From the NCBI GenBank assembly GCA_934463455.1, contig CAKSJU010000014.1, positions 1 through 29,612 of the forward strand: 29,612 bases of DNA. Direction: 5' to 3'. How positions within the stretch are numbered: position 1 is the first letter of the stretch; every line of letters starts with the position of its first letter. The notes under the pieces are model-generated. The model saw nothing but the letters and a program-made list of their open reading frames with translations, did no database searches and was not told where the DNA came from. Made by a program: the position numbers and the translations under genes. Shown in pieces: positions 13,926 through 21,969 of this stretch. Source of the stretch: an uncultured Clostridia bacterium (lineage in GTDB: Bacteria > Bacillota > Clostridia > UBA1381).

Positions 13926-14795
13926 TTATGAGTTAGCCGCCTCGGTACGCTTGATATAAAGCGTTTGCGGCTTAGATACGAGAGTACCCCATATTTTACG
14001 TCCCTGAACAGCGGAAGCACCGATATATTTACCGGAGCCGTTCAAATCCTGCAAGTGTACGGGTACGCCCCATTCAGCGACACGATGACACCAATTCGGA
14101 TGACCTGCGATAAATTCCGTAGTGGTCTTTTTGTTGGTTGTAACGGTTGTGTTATCCACCATAAGCATTGACGATTCAAATACTGCAAATCCTGCTACCG
14201 AACCAACTGCTCCCGCATTTTTCATCTCCTGCGACAAATCGCCCTGTCTGATAAAATTATCGTCCTGCATTAATACTGCATGGAACTCGGGCGAAACTAT
14301 AAGCCATCTGCCTTTGTTGGGAACTCCGGTACGGCTCAAATATGTTTTTGCCGCAAGAATTTCCTTGTAGGCGGTTGAAGTAGTTGCCGCTGTCTTTGTT
14401 GTTGCAATATTTGCACCTGTCGCGTCCTCAAGAGTCGAAATACTGTCTTTATCCATTTCAAGAGAAAGGGAATAGCCTGCCGAATCCAATCTGTCTGCGA
14501 CAAGATTATCGGGAACGGCTGCCGCGTCAAAGCCGTCTATCAGCTCATTAACCGCCTTATCCTTATCAATGCTCAAATCCTTGTAGGCTGTGCTTCCGGT
14601 AGCAGCCGAAACACCGCTCGCCTTATTGTAGTCGCTTACAGATACTTCCGTATCTCTTACGGGGATTTTTACCTTTCCTGCTTTAGGATTACCCTCGTAT
14701 CTTGTGTTAAAAATGTAATTGTCTCTCGTCACCAAAGAAGCCCGTAATTTCTGGTCTATCAATGACGAATATCTTTCCTGTAATGTGTGTGCCAT
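13926..14795 (-). CDS. Major capsid protein
   Basis: This encodes 289 residues. The start (MAHTLQERYSSLIDQKL), GKVKIPVRDTEV, ASGVSAATGSTAYKDLSI and the late GRWLIVSPEFHAVLMQDD with VAGFAVFESSML are characteristic of the P22 coat/HK97-like major capsid proteins of Clostridia phages with a separate scaffold. AAAGGAATG precedes the ATG. It follows the scaffold gene and precedes the connector genes, the expected order. Confidence 0.95.
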   Translation of the reverse strand: MAHTLQERYSSLIDQKLRASLVTRDNYIFNTRYEGNPKAGKVKIPVRDTEVSVSDYNKASGVSAATGSTAYKDLSIDKDKAVNELIDGFDAAAVPDNLVADRLDSAGYSLSLEMDKDSISTLEDATGANIATTKTAATTSTAYKEILAAKTYLSRTGVPNKGRWLIVSPEFHAVLMQDDNFIRQGDLSQEMKNAGAVGSVAGFAVFESSMLMVDNTTVTTNKKTTTEFIAGHPNWCHRVAEWGVPVHLQDLNGSGKYIGASAVQGRKIWGTLVSKPQTLYIKRTEAANS

Positions 14796-14814
14796 AAAAA
14801 ATCATTCCTTTCGA

Positions 14815-15351
14815 TTATTGTTTTAATTGCGGATTTAACTCGTAAAACTTAGCTTCAACACCCGAAACATTGTTTGTTTCTCCGCTCTTGGGAGTTCCGC
14901 CGCTTTTCTTAATTCGGTCTTCGACTGCTTTTTCAACCGATGCCTTAAAAACCTTTTCAACAGCGTCAATGCTTTTGCTGCAGCTTTCCGCGTCTGCATA
15001 ATTGAGCGTTTCAAAAAGCTCTGCCGGAAGTCCTCTTTCAATGAGGGTTTCCTTTGCAGTTGCTTGAAGCTCGCGCCGCGTGATATTTGCTTCACGTTCG
15101 GCAAGCTCTTTTTCGTGCTGCTCACTTTGATACTGCGCTTTCTGCTCTGCCGTCATTTTCGCCATTTTTTGGCTTTCTGTCAGCTTCTTCTCCCATTTTG
15201 CGGTTTCCCTTGCGAAACGGGCATTGAATAAAGCGTCAAATTCCTTTTGTGTGTAGGTTTTTTGCTCCGGCTGCTGTTCTTGTTCTTGATGTGCACTCTC
15301 TTGAACTTGGTTTTCAACTTCCTGAGCTTGGTTTGTGGTTTGTTCTTCCAT
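14815..15351 (-). CDS. Capsid scaffold protein (DUF4355-like)
   Basis: This encodes 178 residues. A Gln/Glu-rich N terminus is followed by a long coiled coil (the KTYTQKEFDALFNARFARE region at about residues 31-50, then KKLTESQKMAKMTAEQKAQY) and a C-terminal capsid-binding part ending in EAKFYELNPQLKQ. This is the usual plan of phage scaffolds. It would guide procapsid assembly and then leave or be cleaved. The ATG at 15351 follows GGGAGGT; earlier in-frame starts have no site and would lie close to the terminator upstream. Confidence 0.9.
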   Translation of the reverse strand: MEEQTTNQAQEVENQVQESAHQEQEQQPEQKTYTQKEFDALFNARFARETAKWEKKLTESQKMAKMTAEQKAQYQSEQHEKELAEREANITRRELQATAKETLIERGLPAELFETLNYADAESCSKSIDAVEKVFKASVEKAVEDRIKKSGGTPKSGETNNVSGVEAKFYELNPQLKQ

Positions 15352-15423
15352 AATTTTAACCTCCCGTTTTAAGTCCGTATGACTAATCCCTTGCGCCTTT
15401 TTATGTCTTGAGCATGTTTCGGA

Positions 15424-15459
15424 CAATAAAAAAGAACAGCCCTTTTTCAGACTGTTCTT
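15424..15459 (-). terminator. Terminator between the MuF/immunity genes and the scaffold gene
   Basis: AAGAACAG (15432-15439) and CTGTTCTT (15452-15459) form a perfect 8-bp stem with a 12-nt loop and a T-run on the minus strand (15431-15424). It should reduce transcription from the packaging genes into the capsid genes unless antitermination acts. No convincing new promoter is visible before the scaffold gene. Confidence 0.8.
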
Positions 15460-15480
15460 GATTTATTAAGTTTTAATGAA

Positions 15481-15642
15481 TTAGAGTATCGAAGCTATAT
15501 CACTATGTTTTATAGTGTCAGTTACATAATCTCCGTCTGTTTCTATATCAGCTTCATACGCTTCATCCGGTTTATATATTTCTACAATAGTGGCTTTCCT
15601 GCCGTCTTTCAATTTTATTTTATCATAAAGCTTTATAGCCAT
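15481..15642 (-). CDS. Probable immunity protein for the MuF toxin domain (DUF4926-like)
   Basis: This encodes 53 residues (MAIKLYDKIKLKDGRKATIV, then YEADIETDGDY, ending KHSDIASIL). This is a small SH3/KOW-like beta-barrel pattern that I recognise as DUF4926-like, a family often next to DUF6883 domains. The ATG at 15642 follows AAGGAG and lies 4 nt after the MuF stop, so the two are coupled. Its direct placement after a toxin-like domain suggests it neutralises that domain in the producing cell. Family and role are inferred. Confidence 0.72.
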   Translation of the reverse strand: MAIKLYDKIKLKDGRKATIVEIYKPDEAYEADIETDGDYVTDTIKHSDIASIL

Positions 15643-15646
15643 ATTA

Positions 15647-16804
15647 TCACTCCTTAAATTTCTTTTTGGTAACATATGCGCTTGTTAATCTGATTTTGCC
15701 TGTGTCAGCTTCTACTATCCACGAGGTTTTAACATTTGCCTTTTTCTTATTTGCCCCGGTTAGTGTCATGATAACTTCATATCGTTTTCCATAACCATTA
15801 TCAGGTTTTTCAATTGCATTAAATTGTGACAAATTATCAGTTATATTTTTTATCAATTCATTAGCATTATTCAAATCATATCCTAAAGCTTCTTTAAATG
15901 CCCTTGCTTTATTCACATCTTTTTCAGGATTCAAAGCATATTTCGTAAATTTTTCTGTAGGAATAACCGCTTTATCTATATTCGGTAATTCCATTATATC
16001 ACTTTTCGCCGAATTGTCAACAGTTTTTGTACTTTTTCCGCCGGTTTCAAGTGATTCGGCTACCGGGGAGAATGTACATCGGCAATTTGCATGAGCCACG
16101 CTCGGAACATCGTCAATGTCATATATTTTTTCGTGCATACTTCCGCAAAGCTTACACATTCTCTCATCTTCGGCGGCATACCATTTGACTTTTTTAAATC
16201 CATAAGATTTATATATGTCCCGCTGTCCCTCATTAATCGTATGTGACAGCTCTGTCCTTACCAACCTGTCAGCCTTTGAAAAACCAACGTTATATTTATT
16301 TTTTATTGCCTTGACGTAAACATCCTTGCTTGTACCTCTTGTAAGGCAATCAACGACCGCCGCCTCTACATCCTTTGGTAACTGCTGCGAATTATTCCAT
16401 ATTCGCTTACTGTAATTACTGCCCGCCCATTTGGTATTAAGCACTTTATTAAGCATTTTTTCATTTTGCATGCTCCATGTCATATCAAGTCCCAGTTCCC
16501 GAACGCATTCGCCGAACGTTTCCCGGTAAGCATTTGTTAAATCCTGCGTCATCCGCTCATTTAATTCGCTGTTTACCTGCTCTGCCTGTTTTGCAAGTGC
16601 CTTTCTCAGCGACATAAAGCGGTCAATACGATATAGCTGTGTTGTGGTTAATTTGCCCTTTTTCTTTAGTTCATCATACAATTTAAGTATTTGCTTCTCA
16701 TTCTCCGCATATGCCTTTATGTACATCTTTTTAAGCTCATTTTTATGGTAATTGCTGTCGAAAACATTATCTATTCGGCTTTTCCAGTATTCCTCGTGCG
16801 TCAT
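15647..16804 (-). CDS. Minor head protein MuF with C-terminal DUF6883-like toxin domain
   Basis: This encodes 385 residues. Residues about 1-250 are the MuF/SPP1 gp7-type minor capsid protein carried in the head. It ends in the metal-site-like motif with Cys217, Cys220, His238, Cys241 and Cys243 (AEDERMCKLCG, AHANCRC). After a linker, residues about 285-385 form a separate domain (KYALNPEKDVNKARAFKEAL, YGKRYEVIMTLTG, WIVEADTGKIRL) that looks like DUF6883, a presumed polymorphic-toxin domain. MuF proteins fused to toxins are known in Firmicutes prophages, where the toxin may be injected with the DNA. The small gene downstream is the likely immunity partner. It overlaps the portal gene by 38 nt. 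Confidence 0.85.
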   Translation of the reverse strand: MTHEEYWKSRIDNVFDSNYHKNELKKMYIKAYAENEKQILKLYDELKKKGKLTTTQLYRIDRFMSLRKALAKQAEQVNSELNERMTQDLTNAYRETFGECVRELGLDMTWSMQNEKMLNKVLNTKWAGSNYSKRIWNNSQQLPKDVEAAVVDCLTRGTSKDVYVKAIKNKYNVGFSKADRLVRTELSHTINEGQRDIYKSYGFKKVKWYAAEDERMCKLCGSMHEKIYDIDDVPSVAHANCRCTFSPVAESLETGGKSTKTVDNSAKSDIMELPNIDKAVIPTEKFTKYALNPEKDVNKARAFKEALGYDLNNANELIKNITDNLSQFNAIEKPDNGYGKRYEVIMTLTGANKKKANVKTSWIVEADTGKIRLTSAYVTKKKFKE

Positions 16805-18056
16805 TTACTTTATCAGCTCCGTCAAAAATATATTCGCCCTCATTCTGTATCTGTTCCAATTCTTCCTCCACATCATCAATAAAAGGAAGCTGCGAAAGAA
16901 GCGTCTTTTTGCTTACCAATCCGTTTAACTGCTGAATGGTTGTTGCGTCCTCCTGAATATTTACCGGTATATTCCTGTCAAAGGTTATTTTAATATCCGT
17001 ATACTTGAAATTATTGCCTTTGAAATTCAAAACGCTGCATATCATTTCAAACCGCCTTTGAAGTGCTTTTTTAAAGTATCTTTCGGTACAGGAGATACGG
17101 TTTTCCATTGCCATAAGCTTATACTTTATAGCCACTCCCGAAGCGTTCTGCGCAAAATTTTCATCCGAAATATTGACGGTGGATGTTGTCATGAATATGT
17201 CTTTATCAAGCCTGTTCTTTATATTTTCCACATACGCGTCATTTACTTGCTTTACAAGCCATGAAGCCTCTCCGTCATCCATTAATTCAAGAATGTTTTT
17301 ATCTCTCATCTGTGCCGCTGTATCATCGTCCATAACGGTATTTTTAACCGCCAGAATAGCATCTGCGAATTTTTGGAAGTCGTTCACGCTTTCCGACTGC
17401 ATAACGTTATATGCGTCAAAAAGGGGAATAGCGTCCTCGTAATCGCTTAGACAATCATCGTTATTCTGATAGATGTTTACAGGCACTTGACCGAATAAAT
17501 GCTCTTTTCTGCCCGTCTCGGTAAGCCCGTTTCCGTCTGAAACATAATAACGTATTTCGTTGTCGTCATAATACTCTATATACCTTGTGAAATTTCGGTC
17601 GTCATCAAACACATCATACCAGCGAATGGCATATTCTATCCGCCGTTCTATGTCGTTTGAATAACCTATGTACAAATTCATCGGATTTATTTTTCCGTAT
17701 CGTATTTCGCCGTCATTGTCTATATATAAAAGCTCTGCACCGTAACCGAATACCGAAATATCTTTACCAAGCTGTGTATTATGGAATGCGTCATCGTTAT
17801 ACTCGCATATATGGGTTATGTTTTCGCTTAATTTATCATCCTGTGAGCTGTATGCAACCGGAATACCCAAATAATAGCCTGTTGTGGTATTCACGATATA
17901 TTTTGCATAATTTGCGACAATTCTGTTATTCGGCTTTCCCTCCGGCTTTCTTGCGTTTAATATATCTTGCTTGCCGATATAGTACTCATAAAGCTTGTTT
18001 AATCTCGGTCGCATACCATATTCAAATTTGCTTATTTTCTTCAAAATCTCAACCAT
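16767..18056 (-). CDS. Portal protein (SPP1 gp6-like)
   Basis: This 429-residue protein would form the ring through which DNA enters and leaves the head. Recognisable portal stretches are RLNKLYEYYIGKQDIL, NRIVANYAKYIVNTTTGYYL, the DISVFGYGAELLYID region and SGVAIKYKLMAMENRISC. The ATG at 18056 follows GGAGG and overlaps the terminase stop by 8 nt. A longer reading to 18170 would run into the terminase gene without a site. It fits between TerL and MuF. Confidence 0.94.
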   Translation of the reverse strand: MVEILKKISKFEYGMRPRLNKLYEYYIGKQDILNARKPEGKPNNRIVANYAKYIVNTTTGYYLGIPVAYSSQDDKLSENITHICEYNDDAFHNTQLGKDISVFGYGAELLYIDNDGEIRYGKINPMNLYIGYSNDIERRIEYAIRWYDVFDDDRNFTRYIEYYDDNEIRYYVSDGNGLTETGRKEHLFGQVPVNIYQNNDDCLSDYEDAIPLFDAYNVMQSESVNDFQKFADAILAVKNTVMDDDTAAQMRDKNILELMDDGEASWLVKQVNDAYVENIKNRLDKDIFMTTSTVNISDENFAQNASGVAIKYKLMAMENRISCTERYFKKALQRRFEMICSVLNFKGNNFKYTDIKITFDRNIPVNIQEDATTIQQLNGLVSKKTLLSQLPFIDDVEEELEQIQNEGEYIFDGADKVNDARGILEKPNR

Positions 18057-19371
18057 TTTTATTCCTCCACAACTTTTTAATATAATACTCCCACGAATAT
18101 TCAAAAGCGTCCAGTATATCAATATCCGATGTACCGTTATCAAGCCGCGTATCATCAAGTTTTCTTTCATCCCATACCGCCGTTGACAGTCCGTTTATTA
18201 TAGCTTCATTATCGCCGTCAACAATAAAAAACCGCCCGGAAGACATAAGGACATCCGTACAGCGTATTCGGTCTATTATCGGATTTTTTTTGCTGTTGTA
18301 TATTTTACTGTGCTTCGTTCTCATGGTGTTTATAATTGTCTGCTCTGCGCTGTCGGCGAATGTATTATTTACAAAACCGTATTCGCTTATTACGGCTTTT
18401 TTGAATTTATCATACATAGCGTCCACATATTTTACAGGCTGCCCCGCTGCCTTTAAAGACCATGATTTCAGAACGTACATATTTGTGAATGTTTTATCTA
18501 TTCCCGTGGCAACAAACGCATGATTTGACTTGTTCCCGCCAAAGTCTACGCCGATATTTATGTATGTCAGCTTCGGCACATCCTCTTTTTTGATAATACA
18601 CTTTTTCGGGTCGTTTGCAAACATCGGATATATAAGCCCCTCTGCAGCACACCGCTCACCCAAAATATCACGGCGATAAAACACACTTCCGACAGTGTAT
18701 TTTGACAGCTCGCTTTCAAGATTTTCCTTTGACAGGTTTACATTGTCGAAAATATTAAATGCTTGGTAGTTGTATCCGCCCTTTAATATGCCGCCGTCCG
18801 CTTTTTCCTGCCAGTCATCAATGAAATCCGTATAAATCTTGTCGGACGGGCTTCCGGGGTTTAAGTCCCAGTAAAACCGCTTTATATCGGCATTAATTTG
18901 CCTGCGCTGTGCTTCTCGGATAGTGTCTTCGTGATGTAAGTTAATTTCTGTTGCTATCCACAAACCTATTGACATTCCTCGGAATTTCTTGTAGCTGTCA
19001 GCCTTTGCACCGCCGCAAAACAGGACAATCTTTTCTTTATACCCTGTGTCTATGCCCTTTATTTTGAGACATTCATTGCCCTTGTACTTGCCCCATTTGC
19101 ATTGACCGCGGAATATATGCTCTAATCCGTAGCCGTCACAATCACCGATGACAAGCTTCGCGGTCGGCTGTGTGGAAGCCGTTGCAAGATGTATTTTATC
19201 CCTGCTGTGCTTTAAATCATGAGCAAAGCAAAATATATTGTCGGTGGTCTTGCCGCTTCTGATACTGCCCTCGGCTATATTTATTGCGGAATACTGTGTT
19301 CTTCGCATGTATTCGATATGTTTGTCCGACCAGTTATATTTTAGCCTGTTTACACGCTTAATCAAAGACAT
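18049..19371 (-). CDS. Terminase large subunit (PBSX/SPP1-like)
   Basis: This encodes 440 residues. The ATPase part has Walker A GSIRSGKT at residues 35-42 and a Walker B-like strand with Glu142 (IGLWIATEIN), followed by the coupling motif DLNPGSPSD. The nuclease part begins near residue 270 with NIGVDFGGN, where Asp276 is a metal ligand. It packages DNA and cuts the concatemer. The ATG at 19371 is preferred to the GTG one codon upstream. It overlaps TerS by 14 nt. Confidence 0.95.
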   Translation of the reverse strand: MSLIKRVNRLKYNWSDKHIEYMRRTQYSAINIAEGSIRSGKTTDNIFCFAHDLKHSRDKIHLATASTQPTAKLVIGDCDGYGLEHIFRGQCKWGKYKGNECLKIKGIDTGYKEKIVLFCGGAKADSYKKFRGMSIGLWIATEINLHHEDTIREAQRRQINADIKRFYWDLNPGSPSDKIYTDFIDDWQEKADGGILKGGYNYQAFNIFDNVNLSKENLESELSKYTVGSVFYRRDILGERCAAEGLIYPMFANDPKKCIIKKEDVPKLTYINIGVDFGGNKSNHAFVATGIDKTFTNMYVLKSWSLKAAGQPVKYVDAMYDKFKKAVISEYGFVNNTFADSAEQTIINTMRTKHSKIYNSKKNPIIDRIRCTDVLMSSGRFFIVDGDNEAIINGLSTAVWDERKLDDTRLDNGTSDIDILDAFEYSWEYYIKKLWRNKNG

Positions 19372-19750
19372 CACACTCTATTCCGGATAAGTCCTCGACT
19401 TCGCCGAAGTCTGCAGGTCTGTCAAGTCCGAGCATTCGAGCCATTACCTCAATTGCCTTTATTTTATCGGCAGGCTTTAAAAGGTCTGTTCCTACGTTTG
19501 CGAAGCCGATTTGCTTTAGCTGATTTATTAATGCGTCCTGCGTTATTTCGTTTCTTTTTGCCCTTTCTGCCCGCAATTCCTGCAACCTTGCCAAAACCTT
19601 TCCATTTTTAGCAAAAACAGAAGCTTTACTGTCCACGGTTTCATCTTTCCACTTAAGCGATGACGGATAAGCGGCATAATATGCTTGCCGCTGACTTTTT
19701 CCGCTCACTATTTCATTGCAGAAAATTTCTATACGGTCACTCCTTGCCAC
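19358..19750 (-). CDS. Terminase small subunit (Terminase_2 type)
   Basis: This encodes 130 residues from a GTG after GAGGTGAGG. The N terminus (FCNEIVSGKSQRQAYYAAYP, then SKASVFAKNGKVLARLQEL) is the helix-turn-helix domain of the Terminase_2/XtmA family that binds the packaging site. The oligomerisation part (GTDLLKPADKIKAIEVMARM) and an acidic end that would contact TerL follow. It is the first gene of the late operon. Confidence 0.93.
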   Translation of the reverse strand: MARSDRIEIFCNEIVSGKSQRQAYYAAYPSSLKWKDETVDSKASVFAKNGKVLARLQELRAERAKRNEITQDALINQLKQIGFANVGTDLLKPADKIKAIEVMARMLGLDRPADFGEVEDLSGIECDVFD

Positions 19751-19778
19751 TTTTCCTCACCTCTTTTTTTGCCTAATG

Positions 19779-19805
19779 GAAAAAGCGCCCCGCATTCGGA
19801 ACGCT
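19779..19805 (-). terminator. Terminator in the leader of the late operon
   Basis: AGCG (19784-19787) with CGCT (19802-19805), extended by three more pairs and G-U pairs, forms a stem with a 6-nt loop, followed on the minus strand by five T. It lies between the probable regulator gene and TerS and separates early from late transcription. Confidence 0.6.
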
Positions 19806-19863
19806 CTTCCTGAAAGGAGTATTACATGAAAATCTCTCGTTAGCTGTATTATCTCATGATAAT

Positions 19864-19872
19864 ATTATACCA
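19864..19872 (-). promoter_or_regulatory. Possible extended -10 promoter for the late operon
   Basis: TGGTATAAT on the minus strand (19872-19864) is an extended -10. No good -35 lies at 16-18 nt, as expected for an activator-dependent late promoter. The gene just upstream is a probable late activator. The start would be near 19857, before the leader terminator at 19779-19805. Confidence 0.4.
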
Positions 19873-20296
19873 CTGGTTTTTCGGCATTTTCGGCAAGTTT
19901 TAATTTTTTTATAAATTCTTTGTGTTTTCTGCGTGGATAACTCTCATCATGCTTTTCAATCTTAAAAGCTATAAACTGCCATGACGGACACCGTTTTCCT
20001 TTTAAATATCTCCATTCAAAAATTGTTCGTATAAGACTGCTGCCTATATCGAGGACAAACTCTTCAATTTCTCGTTTTTCACGTTTCAGCTTTGCAAGAT
20101 GATTCAATAACAGTATATTATCCATACAGGATGTCGCACCCGATACACTCATTGTATGCTTAGTGTATGGGAACTCACTATCCGACCCTGCAACTGTATC
20201 ATGTCGTTTTCGGGCTTTCAGCTCTATTGTCAGTTCTTCAATTTCCCTGCATATGCTCCTGTATTGTTCTAACTCCTTGACCGTCAATATCATCAC
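19865..20296 (-). CDS. Probable late-gene transcriptional activator (ArpU/sigma region 4-like)
   Basis: This encodes 143 residues. The N-terminal half is a coiled coil (VKELEQYRSICREIEELTIE). The C-terminal part has the sequence WRYLKGKRCPSWQFIAFKIE followed by SYPRRKHKEFIKKL, resembling the helix-turn-helix of ArpU, RinA and sigma-70 region 4-type phage late regulators. Its place directly before TerS, with a possible activator-dependent promoter at its 3' end, supports this. AGGA precedes the start, which overlaps the upstream stop codon. The exact family is uncertain. Confidence 0.6.
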   Translation of the reverse strand: MMILTVKELEQYRSICREIEELTIELKARKRHDTVAGSDSEFPYTKHTMSVSGATSCMDNILLLNHLAKLKREKREIEEFVLDIGSSLIRTIFEWRYLKGKRCPSWQFIAFKIEKHDESYPRRKHKEFIKKLKLAENAEKPVV

Positions 20297-20451
20297 CGTC
20301 CTATTTTAATTTCACGTGAATTTCCTGTATGCCTATGTACGAGTATTAGCCTGTCCGGAAAGACTTTTGCCACAAGCCAGTTATCCGGATTGCGCCGTGC
20401 CGCTGCTATTGCCTGCCGCTGTTTTACTGTCGGATTTTTACCTTGTTTCAT
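20293..20451 (-). CDS. Small basic phage protein, DUF6906-like
   Basis: This encodes 52 residues beginning MKQGKNPTVKQRQAI, then NPDNWLVAKVFPDRLILVH. That is the pattern I recall for DUF6906, a short basic phage protein of unknown role found upstream of late regulators in Clostridia phages. GAGGAGGTAG precedes the ATG at 20451. It overlaps both neighbours, so it is part of one operon. Confidence 0.8.
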   Translation of the reverse strand: MKQGKNPTVKQRQAIAAARRNPDNWLVAKVFPDRLILVHRHTGNSREIKIGR

Positions 20452-20918
20452 TCGCCTACCTCCTCTACATAACACCAACTTTGCGGTGAACGTTTTATTC
20501 CAAACTCGCTTAATTCTTTCGGCTTATCATAAATTTTAAGGTTAGATATATGCCAACCATAAACGGTTTTGCCATCCGCATATTCGAGAATTTCACAAGC
20601 TGGCAAGCAAGAATGTATACAATCAACAGTGCTAACCATTATATGTGCCAGTATTGCAATCGGTCGAATTCTATCGCATACAAACTCGCCTATAACTTTT
20701 CCGTTTCCGCATACATCAAACAAATTGTGACTTCTATCATCTGCATAGGAATAACGTTTGCCCGTCCAAAATGAAATGTTTTTGTCTTTTGTACAGTAAA
20801 TATAACACTTAAACGGTGCATCAATCTTCGGCTTTGTTTTCCGTATCTCAATAATCTTTTTGCCACTTGCGATTAGCTCGCACCATTTCGGCTTAATGCT
20901 TATCAAAACACTTTTCAT
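20448..20918 (-). CDS. ASCH-domain protein
   Basis: This encodes 156 residues. The beginning (SVLISIKPKWCELIASGKK, then IEIRKTKPK) is the typical start of ASCH proteins, with the later strand GKVIGEFVCDRI and the WHISNLKIYDKP end. ASCH folds resemble PUA domains and bind nucleic acids or nucleosides. Phage copies are common but their role is unknown. AGGAG precedes the ATG. Confidence 0.85.
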   Translation of the reverse strand: MKSVLISIKPKWCELIASGKKIIEIRKTKPKIDAPFKCYIYCTKDKNISFWTGKRYSYADDRSHNLFDVCGNGKVIGEFVCDRIRPIAILAHIMVSTVDCIHSCLPACEILEYADGKTVYGWHISNLKIYDKPKELSEFGIKRSPQSWCYVEEVGE

Positions 20919-21147
20919 TCGCGCCCTCTCCTTTCAGCATAAGGATTTGTTTTTCCAGTTCGTTGTTTTTCACCGCTAACTTGTAAAATTCTTCCTGCAT
21001 GCGATGAATGTCATCAGGGCTTTGCATTGTCGCCCGATATTCCTCCAGCTCCTCCAATGCTTCTATTGCGGTTTTGTATTCCTCCGCACAGTTCGGCGCA
21101 TGCTTGAGGCGGTTTTTGAAATATTCTTTAACTTCGGTTATTTTCAT
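20893..21147 (-). CDS. Unknown small coiled-coil protein
   Basis: This encodes 84 residues. MKITEVKEYFKNRLKHAPNC is followed by a Glu-rich helix (IEALEELEEYR) and a second one (EFYKLAVKNNELEKQIL). The look is all-helical and partly coiled coil, with no family I can name. AGAGGAATAAC precedes the ATG. It overlaps the ASCH gene by 26 nt. Confidence 0.7.
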   Translation of the reverse strand: MKITEVKEYFKNRLKHAPNCAEEYKTAIEALEELEEYRATMQSPDDIHRMQEEFYKLAVKNNELEKQILMLKGEGANEKCFDKH

Positions 21148-21160
21148 TTGTTATTCCTCT

Positions 21161-21295
21161 CTATCCTTGCATAAAATAAATTTTCAACCATGTAGGCATA
21201 TCACTTTCCCAAATCCACGCCTTGAACTGCAAGGATAGATATATAATGGCAGTGCCTATAAGTATCATCATGCAAAATAATATAAATTTTTTCAT
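21161..21295 (-). CDS. Small membrane protein (44 residues)
   Basis: This short gene follows TAGGAG by 7 nt. It has a basic start MKK, a hydrophobic span of about 20 residues (residues 4-22), and a C-terminal stretch with WIWESDMPTWLK. It fills the gap between the Lar-like and coiled-coil genes and has good translation signals, so I take it as real. Probably a single-pass inner membrane peptide of unknown role. Confidence 0.65.
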   Translation of the reverse strand: MKKFILFCMMILIGTAIIYLSLQFKAWIWESDMPTWLKIYFMQG

Positions 21296-21307
21296 TTGTT
21301 CACTCTC

Positions 21308-21715
21308 CTATTCTGCGTCCATTTTTGCCCCACAATGAGAGCAATATTTATGTACTGGTTTTATAGCTTGACTTGCTTCATAATTACAACAGCTACAATG
21401 CCAATGTTTTTCTTTCCACGAATGAGTTTTTTCATCATAACAATCATCGTAATCTGAATCGTAAGACACCTCATAATCTCGTGGTAGAGGAATCCAATGT
21501 TCTTTTTTTATCCACTCCCCATGCCGGACCTCCTTTCGCCTGTTCCAAGCTTCAACCGCACTCTTTTTAGTAGTGCGTGAATCAATATTAGCACCGCAAC
21601 CGCCGTTTGCGGAATCACATTGAGCATAATAATGTACACCGGCAACAGCAGTGTATTTTCTGATAACAATGTTTTTACATCCGCAAAACGGACACGGTTT
21701 TAATTCATCGCTCAT
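21308..21715 (-). CDS. Lar-family-like restriction alleviation protein with second zinc ribbon
   Basis: This encodes 135 residues. The N-terminal 60 have ELKPCPFCGCKNIV, then CDSANGGCGANID, then AVEAWNRR, the complete Lar_restr_allev pattern of four zinc-binding Cys and the AW.R end. A further zinc ribbon is present at the C terminus (HWHCSCCNYEA, then YCSHCGAKM). Lar of Rac prophage changes type I restriction-modification, but most phage members are untested. GAGGTAGAGG precedes the ATG, which overlaps the upstream stop. Confidence 0.82.
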   Translation of the reverse strand: MSDELKPCPFCGCKNIVIRKYTAVAGVHYYAQCDSANGGCGANIDSRTTKKSAVEAWNRRKEVRHGEWIKKEHWIPLPRDYEVSYDSDYDDCYDEKTHSWKEKHWHCSCCNYEASQAIKPVHKYCSHCGAKMDAE

Positions 21716-21969
21716 TCCTCTACCTCCGTCATTTCTTTTACAAGCTCGTCAAGCTCGTAACCTTTTATTATAGTTCCATGATAATGTTTCATAAAATCTG
21801 CAATTCCGTCTCGGTACCCTTTGTCATATTGACCGCGGTCATATTCCAGTGCCTTAATCAATTCGTATTTGTCAACTATTATGCCGATTTCAGCGACAGC
21901 TCTGCAGACATTTTTTTCTATCAAATGCTGTAGATTTCCCATTACCAATTCAATTGGCGGTTTATACAC
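21712..21969 (-). CDS. Unknown small phage protein
   Basis: This encodes 85 residues from a GTG after GGAGGGCGG. A helical domain (MGNLQHLIEKNVCRAVAEIG, then VDKYELIKALEYDRGQYDKG) is followed by an acidic end. The block DRGQYDKGYRDG recurs in many short Clostridia phage proteins, but I know no function. It overlaps both neighbours. Confidence 0.75.
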   Translation of the reverse strand: MYKPPIELVMGNLQHLIEKNVCRAVAEIGIIVDKYELIKALEYDRGQYDKGYRDGIADFMKHYHGTIIKGYELDELVKEMTEVEE

